Positions 9,501-19,270 of a DNA stretch of 64,000 bases are shown one piece after another. Position 1 is the first letter of the stretch. Each line of letters begins with the position of its first letter. The stretch is from an uncultured Croceitalea sp. (lineage in GTDB: Bacteria > Bacteroidota > Bacteroidia > Flavobacteriales > Flavobacteriaceae): assembly GCA_947503285.1 (NCBI GenBank), contig CANNDD010000006.1, positions 62,001-126,000 on the forward strand, written 5' to 3'. The notes beneath the pieces were generated by a model. The model ran no database searches and was not told the DNA's origin. It worked only from the letters and a program-made list of their open reading frames with translations. Made by a program: the position numbers and the translations under genes.

Positions 9501-12107
9501 GATGCCGAAAGTTCTAAGATTTTGATTTTCGCTGCAAACAAAGAAAGCTATACTATCGGGGAAGAAGCCTTGGTGACCTTTCCTTCCGATCTGGGTGGTC
9601 GTGCCCTAATAAGTATTGAAAATGGCTCAGAAGTGCTTTCGCAACAGTGGGTTGAGACCACGGCCAAGGAAACAAAAGCCGTTATCCCCATAACCGAAGA
9701 CATGGCCCCCAATATCTATGTCAACATTTCGTTGCTGCAACCCCATGGTCAGGCAAGCAATGACCTTCCTATTCGGCTGTATGGGGTCGTACCACTTTTG
9801 GTGACCAATAAGGCCACTATCTTAGAACCGCTATTGGATATGCCAAAGGTACTGGAACCCGAACGATCATTTACGGTCAAGGTATCGGAAGCCAATAGAA
9901 AGCCCATGACCTATTCCCTTGCCGTAGTTGATGAAGGCTTACTCGATTTGACCCGCTATAGCACTCCTGATATTCATGGTTCTTTCTATGCCAGACAGGC
10001 GCTAGGGGTAAAAACCTTCGATATTTTCGACGATGTGATGGGGGCTTATTCTGTAAGTGTAGACAATATTTACGCCATTGGTGGTGGTGGAATCGCAGAA
10101 GGCTCAAAAAACCGCAAGGCGCAACGTTTCAAACCCGTAGTTACCTATCTAGGCCCTTTTACCTTAAAAGCCGGCGAAAAAGCCACTCACGATATCCAAA
10201 TGCCCAATTATGTTGGTTCGGTTCGCACCATGTTGATAGCCGGTAACCAAAAAAGTGCTTATGGGAAAAACGAAAAGACCACTCCCGTACGAAAACCATT
10301 GATGGTCTTGACCTCGCTACCCCGCAAACTATCACCCGGTGAAACCGTGACCGTTCCGGTAACCGTATTTGCCATGGACAAAAAAGTGAAGAAGGTGAAC
10401 GTTTCGATTGAAGCAGGAGAGGCTTTACGGCCCATTGGTCCTACTTCCAAAAACATTGTGTTCAATAGTATTGGGGAACAAATCGTAAATTTTGATTTTA
10501 AGGTCAATCCTACGACCCGTTTTCAGACCATTGAGGTCGTAGCCAAGGGGTCTGGGGAAAAAGCGGGCAATACCTTGGAAATTGACGTTGAAAATCCCAA
10601 TCCCATTACTACTCAGAGCAGTTTGTATACCTTGACGGAAAACCAATCGCAGACAATCACTTTTGAACCTTTTGGCACTTCAGGCACCAATGAGGCCTAT
10701 ATTGAATTTTCGACCTTACCCCCAATGGATTTTTCCAAACGGATGGACTACCTTTTACGGTATCCGCATGGCTGTGTCGAACAGACCACCTCAGCCGCCT
10801 TTCCACAACTCTATCTTGCCGATGTTCTGGATATCACCTATGACAAAAAACGAGATATTGAGACCAATGTAAAGGCAGCAATCAAAAAACTGGCTGATTT
10901 TCAAACCCCGAATGGTGGGTTGAGCTACTGGCCAGGTTATGGCAATGCAGACGACTGGGGTACTTCTTATGCTGGTCATTTCATGCTTGAGGCCAAACAA
11001 AAAGGGTATCAGTTACCATTGACCTTTTTAAGCAATTGGCTTCGCTACCAAAAGAATGCGGCAAGACAGTGGAGCAATACTGCTACTGTGTACAACAATG
11101 ATCTGACACAGGCCTATCGCTTATATACCTTGGCATTGGCCCAGCAACCTGAACTAGCGTCAATGAACCGCCTACGTGAAAGTAAAAACCTTAGTAATGA
11201 AGCCAAATGGCGATTGGCGGCCACGTACGCCCTTATAGGTAAAAAAGAGGTAGCTCGGGACATTGCCAAGCGTGCGAATATTAATGTAAAACCAAATAAG
11301 CATGATTACTACACCTATGGCTCCGTATTTCGAAATAGGGCCATGGCCTTGGAAACCTTGGTCTTATTAAAAGATGAACGGCAACGTGAACTTGCCATCT
11401 CGTTGGCCAAGAACCTCTCTTCACAGCAATGGTACAGCACCCAAGAAACGGCATATGCGTTATTGGCCATGGCCAAAATGGTTTCGGAAAATGGGGGGAA
11501 ATCCATTGACATTGAACTCATACAGAATGGCAAGACCACTACCATAAAAACGGATAGGGCCATTGCACAACGAAATATACCGGTAAATGCTTCTAAAGAG
11601 AGTTTAACGATTGCGAACAAACAATCGAATATCATCTACACCACCCTGACGCAGCGTGGAAAATTACCGGTCGGCCAAGAACTGGCACAACAAAAAAAGC
11701 TCAACTTAACAGTGGATTATCTCGATGGCTCTGGTACTGTAATTGCTGTAGACGAATTGCGTCAAGGAACGGAGCTCAAAGCGCGATTGACGGTTTTCAA
11801 TACCACCAATGATAACTATGAAAACCTTGCACTTACCCAAATCGTTCCCAGTGGTTGGGAGATAGTCGATACATCGTATGTTGAGAATGGAAACAGCAAC
11901 GCTAATAACGCGGATTATTCCGACGTTCGCGATGATCGCACCCATTTTTATTTTGACTTGGGCGCTAAGAAGACCAAAACATTTACCGTGCAATTAAATG
12001 CATCTTATTTAGGTGAATATTATCTACCGGGCAGTCAGGTAGAGGCCATGTACGACCAAAACAGCTACGCCAGAAACCAAGGCAAATGGATAAAGATCAT
12101 ACCGTAA
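6549..12107 (+). CDS. Alpha-2-macroglobulin family lipoprotein (thioester type)
   Basis: Giant periplasmic protease-trapping protein of 1852 aa. The N-terminus has a lipobox (LIISC, C18). Successive beta-sandwich macroglobulin domains follow, including the segment GVHRPGDTAHLTFVL typical of MG2, then a bait/A2M region near residues 1080-1290 (SLAVVDEGLLDLTRY), and the thioester motif CVEQ with C1409, E1411 and Q1412 in YPHGCVEQTTS. The helical thioester domain (GGLSYWPG, SYAGHFMLEA) and a C-terminal receptor-like domain complete it. The intact CxEQ suggests covalent trapping. It lies 49 bp before pbpC, the classic macroglobulin/PBP1C pair known from proteobacteria, where it is thought to protect the wall when the outer membrane is breached. 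Confidence 0.95.
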   Translation: MGRFLKVFLAVFTLIISCKNKGEEVATDNLFRFKDYISSHTSGQQSIANPIKILLAKQATQFELNQELSSEYLKINPKVDGKLVIENGRELVFVPLEFLKPNTEYSVTLQLGKLLEAVPPEFKTYSFSFKTLAPNFKIDLGDLQSYNKDWQYLEGTVETSDLVDMEKVKRILSAKKQGEELSIKWQNIDLNATYFNFKIDSIRRTVDDGVLDISWSGKALGVTNQGSQSYTVPGLNKFVVLNARTAVAPNASLTINFSEPLMTDQDLNGLVSIENAENLRYEIDGNVLKVYPTNRILGEVRVTIFEGIKSAYGFSLKSNFSELVSFEQLKPSVRLISKGTILPNAAATPIYFETVNLAAVEVRVIQVFEDNMLQFLQNNELTQTYNSDLRPVGRRVAYKVIPLTENNSGNSSYWKAHALDLSELIKVNPGSLYRVELSFKKEHIMYDCGDSADGTKSTNAIAFEQSEDESGLEERYWDNQIYYWRNYNYNWEEQDNPCHEAYYNPDRVVFTNLLGSDLGLIVKKGNNRSYHFAATNLLTSNPEPSTRIKLYNYQQQLLGEVVTDASGFAIYDGDATITFAVAQKENSFAYAKLADGNALSLSKFDVSGEQLQSGLQGFLYAERGVHRPGDTAHLTFVLDDKANPLPENHPVTLEVSDARGKLVQRTVLKNGNVKADEGVFARKENGFYYFPIPTKTTAPTGTWNVKVLVGGAQFNKNLKIATVKPNRLKVNFTFDEAVLSAKESNSGKINVKWLHGAPARNLKIDINTKLQATNTAFPKYEAYVFQDPVRTFNETELQFLNSNLNEEGELNINKKIPVTNNAPGMLQATFTTKVFEGGGDFSIDVFSRKIAPFSHFVGLKSPEARQYGSYLTDENTTFDVISVNEKGNPTPNRKLDVQIFKIEWRWWWNRGYDNLSRYENATVHRPFKTLKVTTGADGKGNFKINIPDNEGGRFLIRVLDKASGHATGRTAYFYRNWWKRPASGDAESSKILIFAANKESYTIGEEALVTFPSDLGGRALISIENGSEVLSQQWVETTAKETKAVIPITEDMAPNIYVNISLLQPHGQASNDLPIRLYGVVPLLVTNKATILEPLLDMPKVLEPERSFTVKVSEANRKPMTYSLAVVDEGLLDLTRYSTPDIHGSFYARQALGVKTFDIFDDVMGAYSVSVDNIYAIGGGGIAEGSKNRKAQRFKPVVTYLGPFTLKAGEKATHDIQMPNYVGSVRTMLIAGNQKSAYGKNEKTTPVRKPLMVLTSLPRKLSPGETVTVPVTVFAMDKKVKKVNVSIEAGEALRPIGPTSKNIVFNSIGEQIVNFDFKVNPTTRFQTIEVVAKGSGEKAGNTLEIDVENPNPITTQSSLYTLTENQSQTITFEPFGTSGTNEAYIEFSTLPPMDFSKRMDYLLRYPHGCVEQTTSAAFPQLYLADVLDITYDKKRDIETNVKAAIKKLADFQTPNGGLSYWPGYGNADDWGTSYAGHFMLEAKQKGYQLPLTFLSNWLRYQKNAARQWSNTATVYNNDLTQAYRLYTLALAQQPELASMNRLRESKNLSNEAKWRLAATYALIGKKEVARDIAKRANINVKPNKHDYYTYGSVFRNRAMALETLVLLKDERQRELAISLAKNLSSQQWYSTQETAYALLAMAKMVSENGGKSIDIELIQNGKTTTIKTDRAIAQRNIPVNASKESLTIANKQSNIIYTTLTQRGKLPVGQELAQQKKLNLTVDYLDGSGTVIAVDELRQGTELKARLTVFNTTNDNYENLALTQIVPSGWEIVDTSYVENGNSNANNADYSDVRDDRTHFYFDLGAKKTKTFTVQLNASYLGEYYLPGSQVEAMYDQNSYARNQGKWIKIIP

Positions 12108-12156
12108 CGGTTCCTTGACTGAAATTAGGGTACCTATCATGATTATTTAAGCGTCT

Positions 12157-14511
12157 ATGGGAATCAAAATAATAAGGAAATATCGAATAGTACTGTTAGC
12201 GTTGGCTGTGATAGGGCTGTTCTGGTTTTTTTGTTTACCGCGACAATTGTTTAAAGCGCCGACTTCAACAGTAGTTACGAGCTCAGACAATATTTTGATC
12301 GGTGCGCGTATCGCCGATGACGGACAATGGCGTTTTCCAAAGATGGATTCCGTTCCCTATCGGTTTAAAAAATGTGTGCTTCTTTTTGAGGATGAATATT
12401 TTTACGAACATCCGGGCGTAAATCCCATTTCCATATTCCATGCCATAAGACACAACCTGACCAAGAAGACCCGTCGTGGTGGCAGCACCATCACACAACA
12501 GGTCATACGATTAAGTAGAAAACAAAAGCGAAGGACTTACTTCGAAAAACTTATCGAGGTCTTTATGGCCACCCGATTGGAATTTCGGTTTTCTAAAGAG
12601 GATATCTTAAAATTTTATGCCACGCATACCCCTTATGGGGGCAACGTAGTGGGGCTAGAAACCGCCTCTTGGCGTTATTTTGGCATTCCGGCCCATGAAT
12701 TGAGCTGGGCACAATCGGCGGCCCTTGCCGTTTTGCCCAATGCGCCTTCATTAATTTTTCCAGGGCGCAATGAGGGTATGCTGCTTCAAAAACGTAACCG
12801 TCTTTTAAAAAAACTTCTAGAAAAAAAAGTCATTGATTCCATTACCTATGAGTTGGCACTCGCGGAACCGCTGCCCCAAAAACCCCTACCCCTGCCCGAT
12901 ATAGCCCCGCATTTGACCGAACGTATCAAAAAAGAGCATCCTGGTGAACGTATTACCAGTGCTATCGACAAAAACCTACAACAACAATTAAATTGGATCG
13001 CAGGGCAGCATTACCAACAACTAAAAAACAATGAGATCCATAACCTCGCTATTGTAATACTGGATGTGGATTCTCGAAAAATATTGGGGTATGTCGGTAA
13101 CTCACCCACCACTAAGGCACACGGCCATTATGTAGATATTTTGACCAAAAAACGAAGTACCGGAAGTACCTTAAAGCCCTTTCTGTTCGCAGCACTATTA
13201 CAAGAAGGCCTGATATTACCCGATGCGTTGGTCAAAGACATTCCTACCGTCATCAACGGGTACCATCCGAAAAACTTCAATAAAAGGCACTCAGGGGTAG
13301 TACCTGCCAGTATGGCCTTATCACGTTCGTTAAACGTACCTGCGGTGCGGCTTCTTCGGCAGTATGGACTTCAAAAATTCTACAATAAGCTAAAGGCAAT
13401 ACATATGGATTTGCTAGACAAACCCTCTTCGCACTATGGCTTGCCGCTTATTTTAGGAGGTGCCGAAAGTTCACTGCTGCAAGTGACCCAATCGTATGCA
13501 TCGTTAGCTTCGACGCTTAACTATTTTAACCAAAATTCAAGTACCTACCGAACTAAGGAATATGCGAATGCCTCTTACTTGAAATCGACTGCCCTTGATT
13601 TTGGGGTTTCACAATTTGAGACAAAAAATTTTACTGCCGGTGCCATTTACCATACCTTCAAATCATTGCGTGAGGTAAATCGACCCAACGGGGAGGAAAA
13701 CTGGCAGTTTTTCGATGCCTCACAGCCGATTGCCTGGAAAACGGGCACCAGTTTTGGTTTTAAGGATGCTTGGGCAGTAGGTACAACCCCGAAATACGCT
13801 ATCGGCGTTTGGGTCGGCAATGCCGATGGGGAGGGTCGACCAGGCTTAACGGGAATAACCGCTGCCGCCCCGATTCTTTTCGATGTTTTGAATATTTTAC
13901 CTTATAGCGGTTGGTTTGAGACGCCTTATGACGATCTGGTCAATTTGGAAACCTGTGCCAAAAGTGGTTTTAGAAAATCGTTGTTTTGCGAAGAAACCAT
14001 TACACGTGTCCTTCCTAAAAACGGAACAAGAAGCAAAACATGCCCTTATCACCAACAACTTGCCTTAGATAGCAGCGAAGCTTTTCAGGTCAATGCGGAT
14101 TGCTATCCTTTGGCTGAAATTAGGTTTAAAAATTGGTTCAATGTGCCCCCAATGGTAGAATACTACTACAAAAACTCGAATCCCAATTATCAAAAACTAC
14201 CTCCTTTTTTGAGTGGATGTTCCTCTGGGCTTCAAGACCGTATGGCCTTGCTTTACCCCAAAAAAAATGAAGTTGTCTTGCTACCGAAGGATTTAGGGGA
14301 TAAAAAATCGGAAGTCATCTTTAAACTGGCCCACCAACAACATAACAGTCAGGTTTTTTGGTACTTGAATGATACTTATATTGGGGAAACGACCAGTTTT
14401 CATGAACTCATAGTACCCATAAAACCCGGCACGTATCAATTGACGGCAACAGACGACAAAGGGTATCAAATCAAACAGCAATTGCATATACAAATGGCAT
14501 CAATCGACTGA
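12157..14511 (+). CDS. pbpC: Penicillin-binding protein 1C
   Basis: Bifunctional peptidoglycan synthase of 784 aa. Order: N-terminal membrane helix (IVLLALAVIGLFWFFCL); GT51 glycosyltransferase with EDEYFYEHPG (E78) and RRGGSTITQQ; transpeptidase with SxxK (S337-TLK), SRSLNVP as SxN, and KTG at 528-530; then a C-terminal Ig-like BiPBP_C domain with cysteines, diagnostic of PBP1C. All active-site motifs are present. It follows the macroglobulin gene in the same direction and is convergent with the MG2-like gene only 5 bp away. Confidence 0.95.
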   Translation: MGIKIIRKYRIVLLALAVIGLFWFFCLPRQLFKAPTSTVVTSSDNILIGARIADDGQWRFPKMDSVPYRFKKCVLLFEDEYFYEHPGVNPISIFHAIRHNLTKKTRRGGSTITQQVIRLSRKQKRRTYFEKLIEVFMATRLEFRFSKEDILKFYATHTPYGGNVVGLETASWRYFGIPAHELSWAQSAALAVLPNAPSLIFPGRNEGMLLQKRNRLLKKLLEKKVIDSITYELALAEPLPQKPLPLPDIAPHLTERIKKEHPGERITSAIDKNLQQQLNWIAGQHYQQLKNNEIHNLAIVILDVDSRKILGYVGNSPTTKAHGHYVDILTKKRSTGSTLKPFLFAALLQEGLILPDALVKDIPTVINGYHPKNFNKRHSGVVPASMALSRSLNVPAVRLLRQYGLQKFYNKLKAIHMDLLDKPSSHYGLPLILGGAESSLLQVTQSYASLASTLNYFNQNSSTYRTKEYANASYLKSTALDFGVSQFETKNFTAGAIYHTFKSLREVNRPNGEENWQFFDASQPIAWKTGTSFGFKDAWAVGTTPKYAIGVWVGNADGEGRPGLTGITAAAPILFDVLNILPYSGWFETPYDDLVNLETCAKSGFRKSLFCEETITRVLPKNGTRSKTCPYHQQLALDSSEAFQVNADCYPLAEIRFKNWFNVPPMVEYYYKNSNPNYQKLPPFLSGCSSGLQDRMALLYPKKNEVVLLPKDLGDKKSEVIFKLAHQQHNSQVFWYLNDTYIGETTSFHELIVPIKPGTYQLTATDDKGYQIKQQLHIQMASID

Positions 14512-14516
14512 TTGGG

Positions 14517-16808
14517 CTATCGCACGTCTAAGCGCTCTTCTTGAGTGATCAAACCACCATCTACGGTCATACCCTCCATAAATAATCGCATCGTGCCTTG
14601 CCCTTTGATGGGAATATTTATAGTGGTAGGAATCTCGGCATTTACAGCGACGTCGGCTTTCCAATATAAAGCACCAAAACTTTGAAAGATCTGCTGATCG
14701 GAATCAGGATAGTTTGGACTAAAATACTCTTGGGGGCGTGCATAACCATTGGTAATGGCGAACTTAGCGAATTTATTTCGTTGATTCGGCGGAACATAGT
14801 TTGGATTCAAGCCAATCGCAATAAAGGGCCCATTCCTGTCTTTGCTAAAGGTAAAGAACCTGACACTTGATAAGGGCATCCCGATCAGCTCCCCAGGTTG
14901 GGCGAACATTCCGTCTATGCTCACGGGCACCCTAACAAAACCAGGTGGCTTACGCACATAAATGCCGAGCTCCCCACCATTTCCGAAAATTAAGAACCCA
15001 AGCTTTAGGATATATGAGCTTACCGCAGGCGTTTTCCTTATTTCATCATCATCGATCAATCGGCCTTCTACCAGTGCCGAAATCTGAAACTTCTTTTGTG
15101 TAGTGACCTTTTCGGTCACGATTACCTCATCCAATGCGATGATTCGGCTGTCAATATTCAAAGGGCCCTCCATAGCAGCGGGGTTTTCGAGCAGGGTAAC
15201 TTGTCTTTTTAATGTTTCAGTGGCCAAATAGTTCAAAGGGGCACTGTCACTATCCTGAAACCAAAGTTCTGCCTTAGGCTCCCTTAACTTGCCTTTTTTA
15301 CCAATTAGACTGACCTTCAACGAATCCCCTTCAAAAAGCACCATATTGCCCTTGAAGGATTTATCATTTTGAAGCTCCTCAAAACGGAATGCCCCTGATA
15401 GTTCAGCTACTAGGGAGACTTGTTGTTCTTCATTTAGGTCTGCATCGATCACCCTTCCTTCGAAAGGTATTCCGGTTTCCATGGTAAACTTTTGCCGTAC
15501 TTCCTCCAGCTTTCTAGAATCCCAGTCATACTTACCCCAACCCTCAATAAGTAATCGCTTATCAAGTTCATAGCGTTTTCTTCTATCCTGCCCCTGAAAA
15601 AAGTAATGATCTTGAAAATAGGATTTGATATAGGGTCGAACCAAAAATGACGAAACGATTGAATTATCTGGGTCGTACGATTCACTTTGGTTTGGCAATA
15701 CCGATAGGCTCAGATTGATTTCATCTTTGATGCCCTTTGGTAAAATCATTTCGATTTGAAGTGAATCGCCAAACTCGGTCAGGCAATGGTCAATTTCCAA
15801 ATTCGGGCCAATACGGCCGGTATTTCGATGGTTAAAGAACATACGATAGGCTATTGGGCGAAGTTCCGTATCAAAGAGTACTACGGTTAAAATACCATGC
15901 GGTAGTTCTTTTCGGTCAATGGATAGCACTGTCGCCGTTTCATTGACCTCCATGTCTTCGAAACGAATGAAATCATCTTGATAAAAAGCAATGGTATGGG
16001 TGTCACCATCCTTTTCTAAAAATGTTTCTTGTGAAGCTATCAGTGTAAGCAGCACCTTATCCTTTCCATTATTTTCAATATTCATCCCCAATTGGCCCCG
16101 AGAGGCTTCTGGAAGTTCTTGTCGTATCGTCGGTAATCGTCGGCCTTGACGTCTTAGAAAGTATTTTTTATCGGCATCGACCACAAACCCGGTCTTGCCC
16201 ATACCAAAATCATTCGTGGCAATGTTACCCTGAATGATGCGCCCCGTTTCATCGATCAGCTCGAGATTGTCTGCGGCCACTCCCTGCCGAAGGCCATTAC
16301 TAAGCAAAATGCCGATATTGTTGTAGGCACCTGCTATCAATTGACCCCCTTCTGGAAAGACGGAAATCTGCATATTGATTTTAGCGGAATCTTGGTCTAC
16401 GGTATCTTTCACTATTTTTATACGCTGTTCGAAGGGCTTATATCCTTCAAAATTTTGCATGAAGTTGGTCCAAGCCCTTATGGTATATTCCGTATTCACC
16501 AAGGTTGAATCAATCGAAAAATCACCTCGGGCCATGCCACTTTCAACATAGTATAGTTTTCGTTTGAGCTCTTCACCACCAGCATCAAAAATACCTACAT
16601 ACAGGTTAGTGGTTTCGAAAGACGGCAATTTGGTAGCTTCATCTTGAATATAAGCTTTGAACCACAAACGTTCGCCTTGAATGAAAGTGGTTTTATTAAG
16701 GTGCAGGTGAATGCCCTCTTTGGGCCCGATAGTACCAAAATCGTTTTGGGCCGTAACCAAAAAAGGTGCTTGAATTACCCAAAATAACACGTAAAAGCAG
16801 ATTCGCAT
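14517..16808 (-). CDS. Secreted MG2-domain protein of Bacteroidota type
   Basis: A 763-aa exported protein starting MRICFYVLFWVIQAPFLVTAQ with a signal peptide. The N-terminal region (EGIHLHLNKTTFIQGERLWFKAYI) resembles the MG2 macroglobulin domain; further beta-sandwich segments follow, and a conserved IIALDEVIVTEK near residue 560 resembles the entry to a TonB-receptor plug-like domain. No outer-membrane barrel or thioester motif was found. Families like this are common in Flavobacteriaceae without an assigned role. The placement opposite the macroglobulin/PBP1C pair may be coincidental. Confidence 0.8.
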   Translation of the reverse strand: MRICFYVLFWVIQAPFLVTAQNDFGTIGPKEGIHLHLNKTTFIQGERLWFKAYIQDEATKLPSFETTNLYVGIFDAGGEELKRKLYYVESGMARGDFSIDSTLVNTEYTIRAWTNFMQNFEGYKPFEQRIKIVKDTVDQDSAKINMQISVFPEGGQLIAGAYNNIGILLSNGLRQGVAADNLELIDETGRIIQGNIATNDFGMGKTGFVVDADKKYFLRRQGRRLPTIRQELPEASRGQLGMNIENNGKDKVLLTLIASQETFLEKDGDTHTIAFYQDDFIRFEDMEVNETATVLSIDRKELPHGILTVVLFDTELRPIAYRMFFNHRNTGRIGPNLEIDHCLTEFGDSLQIEMILPKGIKDEINLSLSVLPNQSESYDPDNSIVSSFLVRPYIKSYFQDHYFFQGQDRRKRYELDKRLLIEGWGKYDWDSRKLEEVRQKFTMETGIPFEGRVIDADLNEEQQVSLVAELSGAFRFEELQNDKSFKGNMVLFEGDSLKVSLIGKKGKLREPKAELWFQDSDSAPLNYLATETLKRQVTLLENPAAMEGPLNIDSRIIALDEVIVTEKVTTQKKFQISALVEGRLIDDDEIRKTPAVSSYILKLGFLIFGNGGELGIYVRKPPGFVRVPVSIDGMFAQPGELIGMPLSSVRFFTFSKDRNGPFIAIGLNPNYVPPNQRNKFAKFAITNGYARPQEYFSPNYPDSDQQIFQSFGALYWKADVAVNAEIPTTINIPIKGQGTMRLFMEGMTVDGGLITQEERLDVR

Positions 16809-16855
16809 TTGGATTGAAATTTGCTTTAAATTAAAACAAAAAAAGATGCAATCCC

Positions 16856-18157
16856 TTACTTTTTCCGCATAAATACGGTCATAGGTACCCCGGTAAAATC
16901 AAATTGCTCGCGGAGTTTATTCTCTAAAAACCGTTTATACGGTTCGCGCACATACTGCGGCAGGTTGCAGAAAAAAGCAAACTGCGGATATGGTGTGGGC
17001 AATTGGGTACAAAATTTGATCTTTACGAATTTCCCTTTATAAGCTGGTGGCGGCCGGTTCTCAATGATCGGCAGCATGATATCGTTAAGTTTTCGAGTAA
17101 CGATTTTCTTTGAACGGTTTTTATAGACTTCGACGGCCATTTCAATCGCCTTAAAGATGCGTTGTTTGTTCAGTACCGAAATAAACAGAATAGGTACGTC
17201 AACGAAAGGTTCCATAGCCTCACGAATACGTTTTTCATAGTCACGTACCGTGTTGGTCTCCTTTTCGACCAAATCCCACTTGTTGACCAAGATCACAATA
17301 CCCTTATGGTTGCGCTGGGCCAGCCAAAAGATGTTCTGTACTTGTCCGTCAAACCCACGGGTGGCATCCAACAATAGAATACATACGTCACAATGTTCGA
17401 TGGCACGTACCGAACGCATCACGGAATAAAATTCCAAATCTTCCTTCACCTTGGCTTTCCGTCGAATTCCGGCAGTATCGACCAGATTGAATTCAAACCC
17501 GAAGCGATTGTATTTGGTATCGATACTATCCCTAGTCGTGCCTGCGATATCGGTTACGATATAGCGCTCTTCACCTATCAAGGCATTGATGAAGGATGAT
17601 TTTCCGGCATTGGGCCTTCCAACCACAGCGAAGCGTGGTAGCTCATCATCGGGCATCAGGTTCTCTGGCAGCACTTCGACCAAGGCATCCAACAATTCCC
17701 CTGTTCCACTACCATTGATACTTGATAAGCTGAAGTATTCGCCAAGTCCCAAAGCATAAAACTCGACCGCATCGGCTTCCCTTTGTCCGTTATCGACCTT
17801 ATTGACGGCTAAAAATACGGGCTTGTCCACTCGGCGTAACAATTTAGCGACATCTTCATCCATTCCCGTTACTCCAGACTCCACATCCACCATAAAAATT
17901 ATGGCATCGGCTTCGTCGATGGCCAATTCTACTTGCTTGTCGATTTCTTTTTCAAAAATATCATCACTGCCCACAACATAACCACCAGTATCTATTATGG
18001 AAAATTCCTTTCCATTCCAATCCGTCTTACCATAATGACGGTCGCGGGTTACCCCGCTTACTGCATCAACAATGGCTTCGCGCCTTTGGATCAGTCGATT
18101 AAAAAAGGTTGATTTGCCAACATTAGGTCTTCCTACAATGGCTACAATTGCGCCCAT
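16856..18157 (-). CDS. der: Ribosome biogenesis GTPase Der
   Basis: Double-GTPase assembly factor for the 50S subunit. Start chosen at the ATG at 18157 ([16 protein letters not shown]); a longer reading adds only MPKISE. Two G domains in tandem are seen, each with a P-loop (GRPNVGKST and GRPNAGKSS), DTGG / DTAG switch motifs and NKxD boxes (NKVD, NKWD), followed by the KH-like C-terminal domain. Length 433 aa is as expected. It lies 149 bp after era on the same strand. Confidence 0.97.
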   Translation of the reverse strand: MGAIVAIVGRPNVGKSTFFNRLIQRREAIVDAVSGVTRDRHYGKTDWNGKEFSIIDTGGYVVGSDDIFEKEIDKQVELAIDEADAIIFMVDVESGVTGMDEDVAKLLRRVDKPVFLAVNKVDNGQREADAVEFYALGLGEYFSLSSINGSGTGELLDALVEVLPENLMPDDELPRFAVVGRPNAGKSSFINALIGEERYIVTDIAGTTRDSIDTKYNRFGFEFNLVDTAGIRRKAKVKEDLEFYSVMRSVRAIEHCDVCILLLDATRGFDGQVQNIFWLAQRNHKGIVILVNKWDLVEKETNTVRDYEKRIREAMEPFVDVPILFISVLNKQRIFKAIEMAVEVYKNRSKKIVTRKLNDIMLPIIENRPPPAYKGKFVKIKFCTQLPTPYPQFAFFCNLPQYVREPYKRFLENKLREQFDFTGVPMTVFMRKK

Positions 18158-18305
18158 CTCCGATATTTTTGGCAAAAGTACGGCTTATTTCCAAAGGAAA
18201 TAGGCCTTTTGGTGCATGGATAAGTCTAAAGGAAAACCTCAAATGGAAGTCCTTAAAAAATATCCCAAAACTTTGATAGCAGGTTTTAAAAGAGCTTGAA
18301 GGCTG

Positions 18306-19190
18306 CTACTGATTGTATCCAAAGCGCTTTAATTGCCGGGTATTACTGCGCCAGTTTTTGTTCACCTTAACATACAGCTCAATATGCACCTGCTTATCAA
18401 AAAATTGCTCTAAATCTTTTCGGGCCTCAATCCCGACCCTTTTTAAAGCGGCACCCTTATGCCCAATGATGATTCCTTTTTGGGTATCTCGTTCGACCAT
18501 AATCACCGACCTGATCCTTATAATATCTTCTTCTTCGAAAAACTCTTCCGTTTCGACTTCGACGGCATAGGGAATCTCTTTTTTGTAGTGCAAAAGGATT
18601 TTCTCCCTAATTGTCTCATTGACAAAAAACCGTTCAGGCTTATCGGTCAATTGGTCTTTTGGATAGTATGGCGGGGCCTCGGGAAGCAGCTCTAAAATTC
18701 GTTCAAAAACTTCTTTGACGTTAAAATTCTCCAACGCTGATATCGGATGTAGCTCAGCCCTTGGCAGTAGTTGTTGCCAATGTTGTATCTGCGCTTCCAA
18801 AATAGCTTGCTCAGAGGTGTCGATTTTGTTCAATAACAGTAGTACGGGTATTTTACTCTGCTGGATTTTTTTAAAGAAAGCCTCATCTTTCAAGCCTTTT
18901 TCACCAATCTCGACCATATAAAGCAACACATCGGCATCTTCAAATGCCGACTTCACAAAATCCATCATGGCGTTCTGCATCTCATAAGCAGGTTTGATAA
19001 TACCTGGTGTATCGGAAAGGATGACTTGAAAATCAGCACCGTTCACGATACCCAAAATACGATGCCGGGTCGTCTGTGCCTTAGACGTGATAATGGACAG
19101 CTTTTCACCAACAAAGGCATTCATTAACGTGGATTTGCCTACATTGGGGTTACCGATAATATTTACGAAACCTGCTTTATGCTTTTTCAT
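18306..19190 (-). CDS. era: GTPase Era
   Basis: GTP-binding protein for 16S rRNA maturation and 30S assembly, 294 aa. The G domain carries GNPNVGKST (G1), DTPG (G3) and NKID (G4); the C-terminal KH domain is recognised by GHKGAALKRVGIEARKDLE. Complete and unremarkable. Adjacent der is downstream on the same strand and the symporter gene upstream, 80 bp away. Confidence 0.97.
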   Translation of the reverse strand: MKKHKAGFVNIIGNPNVGKSTLMNAFVGEKLSIITSKAQTTRHRILGIVNGADFQVILSDTPGIIKPAYEMQNAMMDFVKSAFEDADVLLYMVEIGEKGLKDEAFFKKIQQSKIPVLLLLNKIDTSEQAILEAQIQHWQQLLPRAELHPISALENFNVKEVFERILELLPEAPPYYPKDQLTDKPERFFVNETIREKILLHYKKEIPYAVEVETEEFFEEEDIIRIRSVIMVERDTQKGIIIGHKGAALKRVGIEARKDLEQFFDKQVHIELYVKVNKNWRSNTRQLKRFGYNQ

Positions 19191-19270
19191 CTATTTATTT
19201 TGATTGCCTTTAATAGGTCATTCTTTGACTTCGTTAGTACCATGTTGTCATGCGCCAATAATGATCGTTA

